Assembly: GCA_946886065.1 (NCBI GenBank)
Contig: CAMPHU010000088.1
Location: forward strand, 1 to 17,292
Source of the DNA: an uncultured Massilia sp.
GTDB taxonomy: Bacteria; Pseudomonadota; Gammaproteobacteria; Burkholderiales; Burkholderiaceae
Direction of reading: 5' to 3'
DNA length: 17,292 nucleotides
Shown: positions 7,658 to 14,990 of the stretch, in pieces
Layout of the letters: the number at the start of each line of letters is the position of its first letter
Numbering within the stretch: the first letter of the stretch is position 1
Notes under the pieces: generated by a model
The model's input: only the letters and a program-made list of their open reading frames with translations
Databases searched by the model: none
What the model was told of the DNA's origin: nothing
Made by a program: the position numbers and the translations under genes

Positions 7658-7949
7658 CCGAATCATCGGCGGAGGAATCGGATTAAAAAAAGGCCAAGCT
7701 TGTATACAGAGCAGCCCGCTCTTAGTAATCTGTCGGGGTTAGCGCAAGAAAGATCGCACCGTACCGGTGGACCGATCCAAGAATGCCGGGGCATCTTCCC
7801 GGCATCTCCACGCTGTTCAGCTGCACCAGAAGACCTGCCTGGAGCGCATCTGCAACGCCATGCCATGCACGAGCGATCCGTGAGCCGAGGCTTTCGTCGA
7901 CCGCCGGCCCGGATTGCACCCGAATTCTATTTACACGACAGAAACTGCC
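7658..7949 (+). promoter_or_regulatory. Upstream region and long leader of maeB
   Basis: This is the gene-free remainder of the 347-bp gap between the AhpD-like gene and maeB. A weak promoter candidate is TTGTAT (7700-7705) with TAGTAA (7723-7728), 17 bp apart. It would give a leader of about 215 nt. The leader holds a perfect 8-bp stem with a 7-nt loop (7783-7790 with 7798-7805). No convincing short coding frame or known riboswitch is seen. Confidence 0.35.
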
Positions 7950-10169
7950 ATGAGTACAGAATCCAGCCTTAACGAAGTTGCGGACACCCAGCTCCGCGCC
8001 GATGCCCTCGACTACCACCGCAGCCCCGTGCGCGGCAAGATCGAGGTAGTGGCCACCAAGCCCCTGTCGAACCAGCGCGACCTCTCGCTCGCCTATTCGC
8101 CGGGCGTCGCCTACGCCTGCGAAGAGATCGCCGCCGACCCGAACATGGCTGCCGAGTACACCTCGCGCGGCAACCTGGTGGCCGTGATCAGCAACGGCAC
8201 GGCCGTGCTGGGCCTGGGCAATATCGGCCCGCTGGCTTCCAAGCCCGTCATGGAAGGCAAGGGCTGCCTGTTCAAGAAGTTCGCCGGGGTCGACGTGTTC
8301 GACCTGGAACTGGCGGAGAACGACCCGGACAAGCTGGTCGACGCCATCGCCATGCTGGAGCCGACCGTGGGCGGCATCAACCTGGAAGACATCAAGGCGC
8401 CGGAGTGCTTCTACATCGAGAAGAAGCTGCGCGAGCGCATGAACATCCCGGTCTTCCACGACGACCAGCACGGCACCGCGATCATCTCCACCGCGGCGCT
8501 GCTCAACGCGCTGAAAGTCGTCGGCAAGGACATCGGCCGGATCAAGCTGGCCGCCTCCGGCGCCGGCGCCGCGGCGATCGCCTGCCTGGACATGATGGTC
8601 CTGCTGGGCGTGAAGCGCGAGAACATCTATGTCACCGACTCGCGCGGCGTGATCTACGTGGGCCGCGAAGCGAACATGGAAGTCAACAAGGCGCGCTATG
8701 CGCAACAGACCGACGCCCGCACCCTGGCCGATATCGTCAAGGATGCCGACGTCTTCCTGGGTTGTTCGACCGCCGGCGTGCTGACCGGCGAGATGGTCAA
8801 GACCATGGGCACCCAGCCGGTGATCCTTGCCCTGGCCAACCCGGAACCGGAGATCCGTCCGGAAGTCGCCAAAGCCGCGCGCCCCGACTGCATCATCGCC
8901 ACCGGCCGTTCGGACTACCCGAACCAGGTCAACAACGTGCTGTGCTTCCCCTACATCTTCCGTGGCGCGCTGGACTGCGGCGCCACCCGCATCACCGACG
9001 AGATGAAGCTGGCCTGCGTGACCGCCATCGCCGAGATGGCCGAAGCCGAAGCCAGCGACGTGGTGGCCTCGGCCTACGAGGGCCAGGACCTGAGCTTCGG
9101 GCCCGACTACATCATCCCCAAGCCCTTCGACCCGCGCCTGCTGGCGGCGATTGCGCCGCGCGTGGCCGAAGCGGCGGCGGCATCGGGCGTGGCGGCCCGT
9201 CCGATCGAGGACATGGCGGCCTACCGCGACAAGCTGGCGCAGATGATCTACCACACCGGCTTCTTCATGAAGCCGGTGTTCAACAAGGCCCGCGCCACCT
9301 TGCGCAAGATCGCGTATGCGGAAAGCGCCGACGTGCGCGTGCTGCGCGCGGTCCAGACCGTGGTCGACGAAGGCCTCGCCAGGCCGGTGCTGATCGGCCA
9401 GGCGGACCAGGTCGAACGTGCGATCAAGGAAGCGGGGCTGCGGCTCAAGCGCGATGCCGACTACACGCTGGTGGAGCTCGACGGCGACGCGACCCTGCAG
9501 GGCACGCGCCTGTTGAAGTCGGGCGAGGTCGATGGGCTGATCTGCGGCATGCAGGGCAGCTACGACAGCCACCTGGTGCACGTGCAGAACGAGATCGGCA
9601 CGGCGCCCGGCGTGGGCGTGCTGGCGGCGATGAACGCGCTGGTGCTGGACAAGTACACGCTGTTCATCACCGACACCTATGTCAACGACCAGCCGACAAG
9701 CGCTGAACTGGCCGAGATCGCGCGCCTGGCGGCTGCCGAAGTGCGCCAGTTCGGCCTGGAGCCGAAGCTGGCAATGCTGTCGCATTCCTCGCTCGGCTCG
9801 TCCAGCAGGCCGTCGGCCCTGCGCATGCGCGAAGCGCACGCACTGCTGAAGCAAACGGCGCCGGAACTGTCGGTGATCGGCGAGATCCACGGCGATGCCG
9901 CGCTGTCGGAAGACATCCGTTCGATCTACAAGATCGAGGACGGCTTCGCGGGCAGCGCCAACCTCCTGGTGATGCCTTCCGTCGACGCCGCCAACATCCT
10001 GTTCAACGTGCTCAAGGTCACGGCGGGCAAGGGCGTGACGGTGGGACCGATCCTGCTGGGGGCGGCCAAGCCGGTGCACATCCTGAGCCCGAGCGCGACG
10101 GTGCGCCGCATCGTCAACATGACGGCGCTCGCTGCGGCCGATATCGGCAAGGGCGACCTGCCGGCCTGA
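7950..10169 (+). CDS. maeB: NADP-dependent malic enzyme, hybrid with phosphotransacetylase-like domain (MaeB)
   Basis: Oxidative decarboxylation of malate to pyruvate with NADP+, supplying pyruvate and NADPH. The protein is 739 aa, the usual length of the hybrid MaeB type. The malic enzyme part (about 15-430) shows [10 protein letters not shown] with the likely catalytic Y49, [18 protein letters not shown] with catalytic K104, the metal-site stretch [11 protein letters not shown], and an NAD(P)-binding GAGAAAIA. The C-terminal part (about 440-739) is phosphotransacetylase-like and ends in [25 protein letters not shown]; in E. coli MaeB this domain has no known transacetylase activity and mediates acetyl-CoA regulation. 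The start is chosen from the family N-terminus. It has no good Shine-Dalgarno; an in-frame TTG at 7914 is less likely. A hairpin terminator follows the gene. Confidence 0.95.
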   Translation: MSTESSLNEVADTQLRADALDYHRSPVRGKIEVVATKPLSNQRDLSLAYSPGVAYACEEIAADPNMAAEYTSRGNLVAVISNGTAVLGLGNIGPLASKPVMEGKGCLFKKFAGVDVFDLELAENDPDKLVDAIAMLEPTVGGINLEDIKAPECFYIEKKLRERMNIPVFHDDQHGTAIISTAALLNALKVVGKDIGRIKLAASGAGAAAIACLDMMVLLGVKRENIYVTDSRGVIYVGREANMEVNKARYAQQTDARTLADIVKDADVFLGCSTAGVLTGEMVKTMGTQPVILALANPEPEIRPEVAKAARPDCIIATGRSDYPNQVNNVLCFPYIFRGALDCGATRITDEMKLACVTAIAEMAEAEASDVVASAYEGQDLSFGPDYIIPKPFDPRLLAAIAPRVAEAAAASGVAARPIEDMAAYRDKLAQMIYHTGFFMKPVFNKARATLRKIAYAESADVRVLRAVQTVVDEGLARPVLIGQADQVERAIKEAGLRLKRDADYTLVELDGDATLQGTRLLKSGEVDGLICGMQGSYDSHLVHVQNEIGTAPGVGVLAAMNALVLDKYTLFITDTYVNDQPTSAELAEIARLAAAEVRQFGLEPKLAMLSHSSLGSSSRPSALRMREAHALLKQTAPELSVIGEIHGDAALSEDIRSIYKIEDGFAGSANLLVMPSVDAANILFNVLKVTAGKGVTVGPILLGAAKPVHILSPSATVRRIVNMTALAAADIGKGDLPA

Positions 10170-10196
10170 GCGGTCCGCAAGACGTCCTCCCGCGGT

Positions 10197-10228
10197 CGGG
10201 CCCGTCGAGGGCCCGTAATGTCGTTTGT
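10197..10228 (+). terminator. Hairpin terminator after maeB
   Basis: Perfect 7-bp GC stem (10197-10203 with 10209-10215) with a 5-nt loop, followed by a moderately T-rich stretch with TTT at 10224-10226. It starts 27 nt after the maeB stop and separates maeB from the sugar dehydrogenase gene. Confidence 0.6.
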
Positions 10229-10309
10229 CATGGATGAACCTTTCACCGCGTGCGCGGAATTAACCGGCTGTCTAGTCGACGGCCGTCCGGCCAAAGGAAA
10301 GGGCATGCC

Positions 10310-11764
10310 ATGAAGAACCCCAGGATTTTCCGCATCCTGATGCCGGCGCTCGCCGGCATCGTCGCCACTGCCGTGAGCGCCCAGACAGGGACGCCAACGC
10401 CGCTCGCTGACCCGATACCGGGCCAGCTTGCCCAAAGCTACGCCCGGGTGGCCCTCGAGACCGTGATCTCCGGCCTGGTCTCCCCGGTAGCCGCGGCGGT
10501 CGCGCCGGGCGATCGCCGCCACCTTTACGTGGCCGACCAGATCGGCCTGGTCTGGCGCGTCCACACCGGCCAGCGCGTGGAGGATGGCGCGGACGGCGCC
10601 GAGGACCGGGATGAGGACGACCGCGCTTCGCGTCAGCCCACGCGGTTCCTGGACGTGCGCAGCCTGCTGGTGAGCCCGCTTGGCCTGGGGCCGGGAAGAT
10701 TCGACGAACGCGGCCTGCTCGGCATCGCCTTCCACCCGCAATTCCGCTTCAACGGCCTGTTCTACACCTTTACCTCGCAGCCGGTGAAGGGCCGCGCCGA
10801 CTTCAGCACCATGCCGGCGGGCGCCGCGCCGAACTGCCAGAGCGTGCTGACCGAATGGCGGGTCCAGCGTCCCGGCCGGCGCAACAGTCCGGTGGACCTG
10901 GGCAGCGCGCGCGAGCTGATGCGCATCGATAAGCCCCAGTTCAACCACAACGGCGGCGCGATCGTCTTCGGCCCCGACCAGATGCTGTATGTGTCGCTCG
11001 GCGACGGCGGCGCGGCCGACGACGAGGGCGTGGGTCATGTCCCGGGCGGCAATGCGCAGAGCCTGGCCCCGGGGAATGTGCTGGGCAAGATCCTGCGCAT
11101 CGATCCGCTCGGACGCAATGCTGCCAACGGCAAGTACGGCATCCCGGCCGACAATCCATTCGTCAACCGGGCCGGCGCCGACGAGATCTTTGCCTATGGC
11201 TTCCGCAACCCGTTCCGGATGTCCTTCGACCCGCTGGGGCGCCTGATCGTGGGCGATGTCGGCCAGAACCAGATCGAGGAAGTCGATGTCGTGAGCGCGG
11301 GCGGCAACTACGGCTGGCGCATCAAGGAAGGGACCTTCCTGTTCGATACCGCCGGACCGGACGCGCCCGGTTTTGTGTTTGCCGACAGTCCGGGCCTGCC
11401 GCCCGGCCTGGTCGATCCGATCGCCCAGTACGACCACGCCGACGGCGCCGGCGCGCCCCCGAGCCGGGTCGCCGTCATCGGCGGCTACGTCTACCGCGGC
11501 AACCGCCTGCAGCAGATGAAGGGGCAGTACGTGTTCGGCGACTATTCCGGCAGGGGCGGGCCGACCCCGCAGGGCCACCTGTTCGTGCTGGGCCGGAACA
11601 ACCGGGTCGAGAACCTGACCCCGGTCAACCGCAATCCCTTCGACCTCGCGGTGCTCGGCTTCGCCGAGGATCACAGGGGCGAGCTCTACCTGCTGGCCAA
11701 CGGAACCGGCACCTTGCTCGGTACGACCGGGGTGGTGATGAAGTTCGTGCGTGCGCGGCGCTGA
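10310..11764 (+). CDS. Exported PQQ-dependent sugar dehydrogenase (glucose/sorbosone dehydrogenase family)
   Basis: Predicted periplasmic beta-propeller oxidoreductase of 484 aa (GSDH family, PF07995 type; relatives are soluble glucose dehydrogenase and E. coli YliI) that oxidises aldose sugars using PQQ. A Sec signal peptide is evident (charged start, hydrophobic core, cleavage likely after VSA at residue 24). Family marks include RGLLGIAFHPQF, NHNGGAIVFGPDQMLYVSLGDGG with H213 at the expected catalytic-base position, IFAYGFRNPFRMSFDP, GDVGQNQIEEVD, NYGWRIKEG and YVFGDYSG. The start is supported by AAGGAAAGGG ending at 10303. An acidic insert (about residues 90-108, Asp/Glu-rich) is unusual for this propeller. 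The true substrate is unknown, and PQQ biosynthesis genes are not in the window. The gene is convergent with a small secreted protein. Confidence 0.88.
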   Translation: MKNPRIFRILMPALAGIVATAVSAQTGTPTPLADPIPGQLAQSYARVALETVISGLVSPVAAAVAPGDRRHLYVADQIGLVWRVHTGQRVEDGADGAEDRDEDDRASRQPTRFLDVRSLLVSPLGLGPGRFDERGLLGIAFHPQFRFNGLFYTFTSQPVKGRADFSTMPAGAAPNCQSVLTEWRVQRPGRRNSPVDLGSARELMRIDKPQFNHNGGAIVFGPDQMLYVSLGDGGAADDEGVGHVPGGNAQSLAPGNVLGKILRIDPLGRNAANGKYGIPADNPFVNRAGADEIFAYGFRNPFRMSFDPLGRLIVGDVGQNQIEEVDVVSAGGNYGWRIKEGTFLFDTAGPDAPGFVFADSPGLPPGLVDPIAQYDHADGAGAPPSRVAVIGGYVYRGNRLQQMKGQYVFGDYSGRGGPTPQGHLFVLGRNNRVENLTPVNRNPFDLAVLGFAEDHRGELYLLANGTGTLLGTTGVVMKFVRARR

Positions 11765-11788
11765 GGGGCAGGCTGCACGGCAAGCGAA

Positions 11789-11823
11789 CGGCCCGGCGGC
11801 GGCCAGCCGCCGCCACCGGGCCG
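11789..11823. terminator. Shared hairpin terminator between convergent genes
   Basis: Long GC stem: 11789-11796 pairs with 11816-11823 (8 bp), one C-A mismatch (11797/11815), then 11798-11803 pairs with 11809-11814 (6 bp) around a 5-nt loop. It sits 24 bp after the sugar dehydrogenase and 18 bp after the end of the gene on the opposite strand, so it can serve both directions. There is no T-run on either side, which is common in GC-rich genomes. Confidence 0.6.
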
Positions 11824-11841
11824 GTTCGGATCCAGCGCCGT

Positions 11842-12264
11842 TCAGCGCTGGGCCATGGTCGCCTTGACCACGATGACCTGGGCCAGGCGCGGGTCGCGCG
11901 ATTCCGGCACGTAGCTCATCAGCATATCGGTGCCGTAGTCGCCGCGATTGAACTCCATCGATACATTCCCGTCGAGCGAGACGAACTTGTCCGCCGAGAG
12001 GGCGACCAGCCGGATCGGGCGGCGCTTGTCGATGCGCGCTTCGATGCCGTCCCTGGAGGGTTCGATGTCCAGGCGCCAGCCGTTCGACAAGGCATAGGCG
12101 CCGCTGACGCGGTCCTGCTCGTGGGGCCAGATGTCGTAGCTGGGGGCCGGCGCCGTCACCTGCACGGTGGAGCCTGGTGCGAGGGAGGGATACTGTGCCG
12201 TCTGTGCGCCGGCCTGGGCCATGAGCAGCAGGGAGGCGGGAATTGCCAGGTAATGGATACGCAT
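11842..12264 (-). CDS. Small secreted protein of unknown function
   Basis: I do not recognise a named family. The protein is 140 aa with a clear Sec signal peptide (MRIHYLAIPASLLLMAQAGA, cleavage likely after residue 20), leaving about 120 mature residues, no cysteine and no lipobox, so it is predicted periplasmic or extracellular. The middle reads GAYALSNGWRLDIEP, then KRRPIRLVALSADKFVSLDGNVSMEF, an alternating beta-strand pattern. It resembles short secreted beta proteins with 'Y-x-L-S-x-G' repeats that I associate, tentatively, with Oxalobacteraceae. The start is well supported: AAGGAG lies at 12273-12278 on the opposite strand sense, 8 nt upstream. It has no operon partner and is convergent with the sugar dehydrogenase. 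Confidence 0.75.
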   Translation of the reverse strand: MRIHYLAIPASLLLMAQAGAQTAQYPSLAPGSTVQVTAPAPSYDIWPHEQDRVSGAYALSNGWRLDIEPSRDGIEARIDKRRPIRLVALSADKFVSLDGNVSMEFNRGDYGTDMLMSYVPESRDPRLAQVIVVKATMAQR

Positions 12265-12646
12265 GATCGTTGCTCCTTCAAGACACGGATGGGCCTTCGT
12301 GGTGCGTGTCGCGTTGGAGCAGCGCGAGCGCGCCTTCGGGCATGGTCTGCACCCTGGTCTCCGCCAGTAGCGCTGCTTTCAGTCTAGGCTGCTGTCTGCC
12401 GGGCACAAGCCGTATCGCGTGGGTATCACGAAACGGTCTTGAGCCACCGGCGCTCAGATCGAAGGGATATGACACAGGAAACGTGCGGGTACGCGGAATT
12501 GCGTATCACGAAGTGGCAGCGGCTTGCACCGCCGGGCCCGATACCGATGGGCCTTGCCTATTCGGCGCCAGCGCATATGCTGGAGTCAAGGGGACGAAGC
12601 CGCCTGACGACTTCCGCCGCGGCCGCCGCCCGCATGGGAGGTTGAT
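12265..12646. other. 382-bp gene-free divergent region with a 10-bp direct repeat
   Basis: Lies between the divergent secreted-protein gene and the universal stress protein gene. The 10-mer GTATCACGAA occurs twice on the + strand (12423-12432 and 12503-12512), 80 bp apart. An imperfect inverted repeat, CCAGC with GCTGG, is at 12568-12583. Short open frames exist but have no ribosome-binding site and no recognisable composition, so I call no gene here. Confidence 0.45.
12554..12581 (+). promoter_or_regulatory. Possible promoter of the universal stress protein gene
   Basis: TTGCCT (12554-12559) and TATGCT (12576-12581) are 16 bp apart, each matching four of six consensus bases. The CCAGC/GCTGG inverted repeat at 12568-12583 overlaps the -10. 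The call is weak on its own. Confidence 0.3.
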
Positions 12647-13084
12647 ATGTATAAGCGCATATTGCTGCCGACCGACGGTTCCGAGGCATCCGGGCGCGCC
12701 GTCCAGTCCGGCATCGACTTCGCCCGGAGCGTAGGGGCGGAAGTGGTGGGCATGACGGCCACGCCCCCTTTCCACAGCTTCACCGTCAGTGCCGAGATGC
12801 TGGAAGAGACCCCGGCAAGCTACGCAGCGGCCAGCGCCGCGCGCGCGCAGCGCCTGCTGGACGAGATCGCCGACGCCGCGCGCGGCGCCGGCGTGCCCTG
12901 CACCTGCCTGCGGGTCGAGGCGGACAGCCCCTACGAAGCCATCATCGCCACGGCGCGCGAGCGCGGCTGCGACCTGATCGTGATGGCTTCCCACGGCTAC
13001 CACGGCATCAAGGGCCTGCTGCTGGGCAGCGAAACCCACAAGGTGCTGGTCCACAGCGCGATCCCGGTCCTGGTGCACCGCTAG
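12647..13084 (+). CDS. Universal stress protein (UspA family)
   Basis: Single-domain cytoplasmic Usp of 145 aa, the standard size. It opens with YKRILLPTDGSEAS (D10 at the nucleotide-binding start) and has the ATP-loop stretch MASHGYHGIKGLLLGS. That stretch fits the G-2x-G-9x-G-S pattern of ATP-binding Usps except that the first Gly is Ala, a common variant, so ATP binding is likely. It ends in the usual VLVHSAIPVLVHR strand. The start is secured by GGGAGG at 12636-12641, 5 nt upstream. A phosphofructokinase gene follows after 153 bp in the same direction; linkage of Usp genes with energy-metabolism genes is often a low-oxygen or starvation response, which here is only an inference. Confidence 0.93.
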   Translation: MYKRILLPTDGSEASGRAVQSGIDFARSVGAEVVGMTATPPFHSFTVSAEMLEETPASYAAASAARAQRLLDEIADAARGAGVPCTCLRVEADSPYEAIIATARERGCDLIVMASHGYHGIKGLLLGSETHKVLVHSAIPVLVHR

Positions 13085-13237
13085 GCGAACACTACCGATT
13101 CCCGATGCCGTGACTGAAGCTGTTCGGGGGAGGGCGGGGCCGGCCGGTCCTGATTGAAACGGCGCTGCGGTGCGCGTCCGGTCCCGCGCCCGGCGGATAA
13201 TGGCGCCTGGCCCGTCACACTCGATCCCGGAGGCCCC

Positions 13238-14359
13238 ATGGATGCGACTATCCGACGTATCGCCATCGTCACCGGCGGCGGAGACGCCCCCGGCCTGAAC
13301 GCCGTCATCCGCGCGGCCGTGCTGGCGGCCGACCGGCTGGGCTGGGAGTGCTACGGCATCCGCGACGGCTTCAACGGCCTGCTGGCGCCGGAACTCTGCC
13401 TCGGCGATCCGGTGCCGCAACTGCTGGCCGACCATGTGCACGGCATCGGCCATCTCGGCGGCACCATCCTCGGCAGCACCAGCCGCGGCAACCCGCTGCG
13501 CTACCCGGTCAGGCGCGCCGACGGCGGCCTGGCGGAGGAAGACCGCAGCGACGAGCTGGCGGCCTTGCTGCGCCGGCGCGGCTTCGATGCCCTCATCGTG
13601 GTGGGCGGGGACGGTTCGATGGAGATCGCCGCCTGCCTGGAGCGCAAGGGCGTGCGCGTGATCGGCGTGCCCAAGACCATCGACAACGACCTCGACCGCA
13701 CCATCCAGACCTTCGGCTTCGATACGGCGGTCGGCTTCGCCACCGAATGCATCGACCGCCTGCACACGACCGCGGACAGCCAGCACCGTATCATGGTGGT
13801 GGAAGTGATGGGTCGCTACGCCGGCTGGATCGCGCTGCACGCGGGAATGGCGGCCGGCGCCCATGCGATCCTGCTGCCCGAACTCGACTTCGACATCGAT
13901 GCCGTCGCCGGCGCGGTGCGGCGGCGCGATGCGCGCGGCCGCCACCATGCGATCGTGGTGGCGGCCGAAGGCGCGCAGCCGCTCGGCGGCCAGCGCATGG
14001 TGCAGGCGGCGGCCGAAGGCGGACACGCCGAGCGCCTGGGCGGCATCGCCGCCTGGGTCGAGGCGCGGCTGGCCGAACGCACCGGCAAGGAGTGCCGCAG
14101 CGTGGTGCTGGGCCACCTGCTGCGCGGCGGCAGCCCGTCCGCGGTCGACCGCGTGATCGCGGCGCGCTTCGGCGCCGCGGCGGTGCGGGCGCTGGCCGCC
14201 GGCCAGTCGGGCGTGATGGTGACCCTGGGCGGGCAGGATATCGGCACCGCGCCGCTGGCCGAGGTGGCCGGCCGCACCAAGCGCGTGCCGCTCGGCGGCG
14301 ACACGGTGCGCACGGCGCGCGAGCTCGGCATCTGCCTGGGTGAACCCTTAAGACCCTGA
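13238..14359 (+). CDS. 6-phosphofructokinase (PfkA superfamily, Lys-124 type; probably ATP-dependent)
   Basis: Phosphorylates fructose-6-phosphate to fructose-1,6-bisphosphate in glycolysis. The protein is 373 aa, longer than E. coli PfkA (320). It shows VTGGGDAPGLNAVIR at the N-terminus, GGDGS at 123-127, PKTIDND at 145-151 with catalytic D149, MGRYAGWIAL, and LGHLLRGGSPSAVDR. G126 aligns with E. coli Gly104, which signals ATP use, while K146 aligns with Gly124, where Lys is typical of PPi-dependent and group III enzymes. Gly104 with Lys124 therefore suggests an ATP enzyme of the PPi-like clade, though the phosphoryl donor needs assay. GGAGG at 13229-13233 sets the start. GATAAT at 13196-13201 could be a -10, but no -35 is visible. 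The gene ends 12 bp inside the convergent TetR gene. Confidence 0.92.
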   Translation: MDATIRRIAIVTGGGDAPGLNAVIRAAVLAADRLGWECYGIRDGFNGLLAPELCLGDPVPQLLADHVHGIGHLGGTILGSTSRGNPLRYPVRRADGGLAEEDRSDELAALLRRRGFDALIVVGGDGSMEIAACLERKGVRVIGVPKTIDNDLDRTIQTFGFDTAVGFATECIDRLHTTADSQHRIMVVEVMGRYAGWIALHAGMAAGAHAILLPELDFDIDAVAGAVRRRDARGRHHAIVVAAEGAQPLGGQRMVQAAAEGGHAERLGGIAAWVEARLAERTGKECRSVVLGHLLRGGSPSAVDRVIAARFGAAAVRALAAGQSGVMVTLGGQDIGTAPLAEVAGRTKRVPLGGDTVRTARELGICLGEPLRP

Positions 14360-14983
14360 ACCTTGGCCGGCGGCCGTCACCGCCCGCACGACCAGGTCGC
14401 CGATGGTGCGTTCGGCCTCCTCGAAGTCGGCCGCCAGCAGCTCGTCCCGGCCCAGCACCAGCGCCATCTGGGCGGCGAAGTCGGCATACGACTGGGTCAT
14501 GGCCCACAGCGCGAACAGCAAATGCGTCGCGTTCACGGGCGCGATGCGGCCTTCGCGGATCCAGCGCTCGAACACCTCGATATCGCGGCGCAGCAGCGGC
14601 ACCACGCGCGCGCGGATCTGGGCGCCGTAGAAGCTGGCGCCGCCGATGACTTCCATCGCATACACGCGCGAAGCCCAGGGCTGCTCGCGCGAGAAGCGCA
14701 GCTTGGCCGCGACGTAGGCGCGCAGCACGTCGCCCGGCTCGCCTTCGGCCTCGGCCAGGTGCCGCATGCGCGCCAGCCAGTCGTCCAGCACGTCGTCGAG
14801 CACGCGCCGGTACAGGTCCTGCTTGGTGGGGAAGTAGTAGAGCAGGTTCTGCTTCGAGATCCCGGCATGCTCGCCCACGGCGGCGATGCTGGTGCCTTCG
14901 AAGCCGCGCTCGGCGAACAGGCGGGTGGCGGCGCCCAGGATCGCGCTCTCGGCCTTGTCGCGACGTTTGGCGTGCATGTCCAT
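14348..14983 (-). CDS. RutR-like TetR-family transcriptional regulator
   Basis: TetR repressor-type regulator of 211 aa. The HTH (about 12-55) includes GTSIAAVGEHAGISKQNLLYYFPTK. The ligand domain resembles E. coli RutR, with ASRVYAMEVIGGA, a Trp-Gly-x-IAP stretch and LLFALWAMTQSYADFAAQ, which parallels RutR's IWASTQHYADFATQ. RutR senses uracil and controls pyrimidine degradation. The start at 14983 has GAGGA 5 nt upstream; a longer frame from 15046 would run deep into the preceding gene. It follows the MocR gene by 7 bp on the same strand, so the two form an operon. Its 3' end overlaps the phosphofructokinase gene by 12 bp in opposite orientation. The identity as TetR is firm; RutR-like function is inferred from remembered sequence resemblance. 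Confidence 0.88.
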   Translation of the reverse strand: MDMHAKRRDKAESAILGAATRLFAERGFEGTSIAAVGEHAGISKQNLLYYFPTKQDLYRRVLDDVLDDWLARMRHLAEAEGEPGDVLRAYVAAKLRFSREQPWASRVYAMEVIGGASFYGAQIRARVVPLLRRDIEVFERWIREGRIAPVNATHLLFALWAMTQSYADFAAQMALVLGRDELLAADFEEAERTIGDLVVRAVTAAGQGSGS

Positions 14984-14990
14984 GCTGTCC

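Noticed and set aside
7722..10079. Long - strand frame opposite maeB (785 codons)
   Set aside because: Low-complexity His/Arg/Gln/Val-rich translation with no family match, and it lies antisense to a complete MaeB.
10255..10275. ECF-sigma-like GGAATT and GTCTAG elements before the sugar dehydrogenase
   Set aside because: The two elements are only 8 bp apart, too close to act as -35 and -10 of an ECF promoter.
12439..12645. 68-codon open frame ending just before the universal stress protein gene
   Set aside because: TTG start, no ribosome-binding site, and Ser/Ala/Arg-rich translation without recognisable features; probably leader sequence.
13191..13208. GATAAT as a promoter for the phosphofructokinase gene
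   Set aside because: Good -10 match, but no acceptable -35 at 16-18 bp; the nearest TTGAAA (13154) is 36 bp away.
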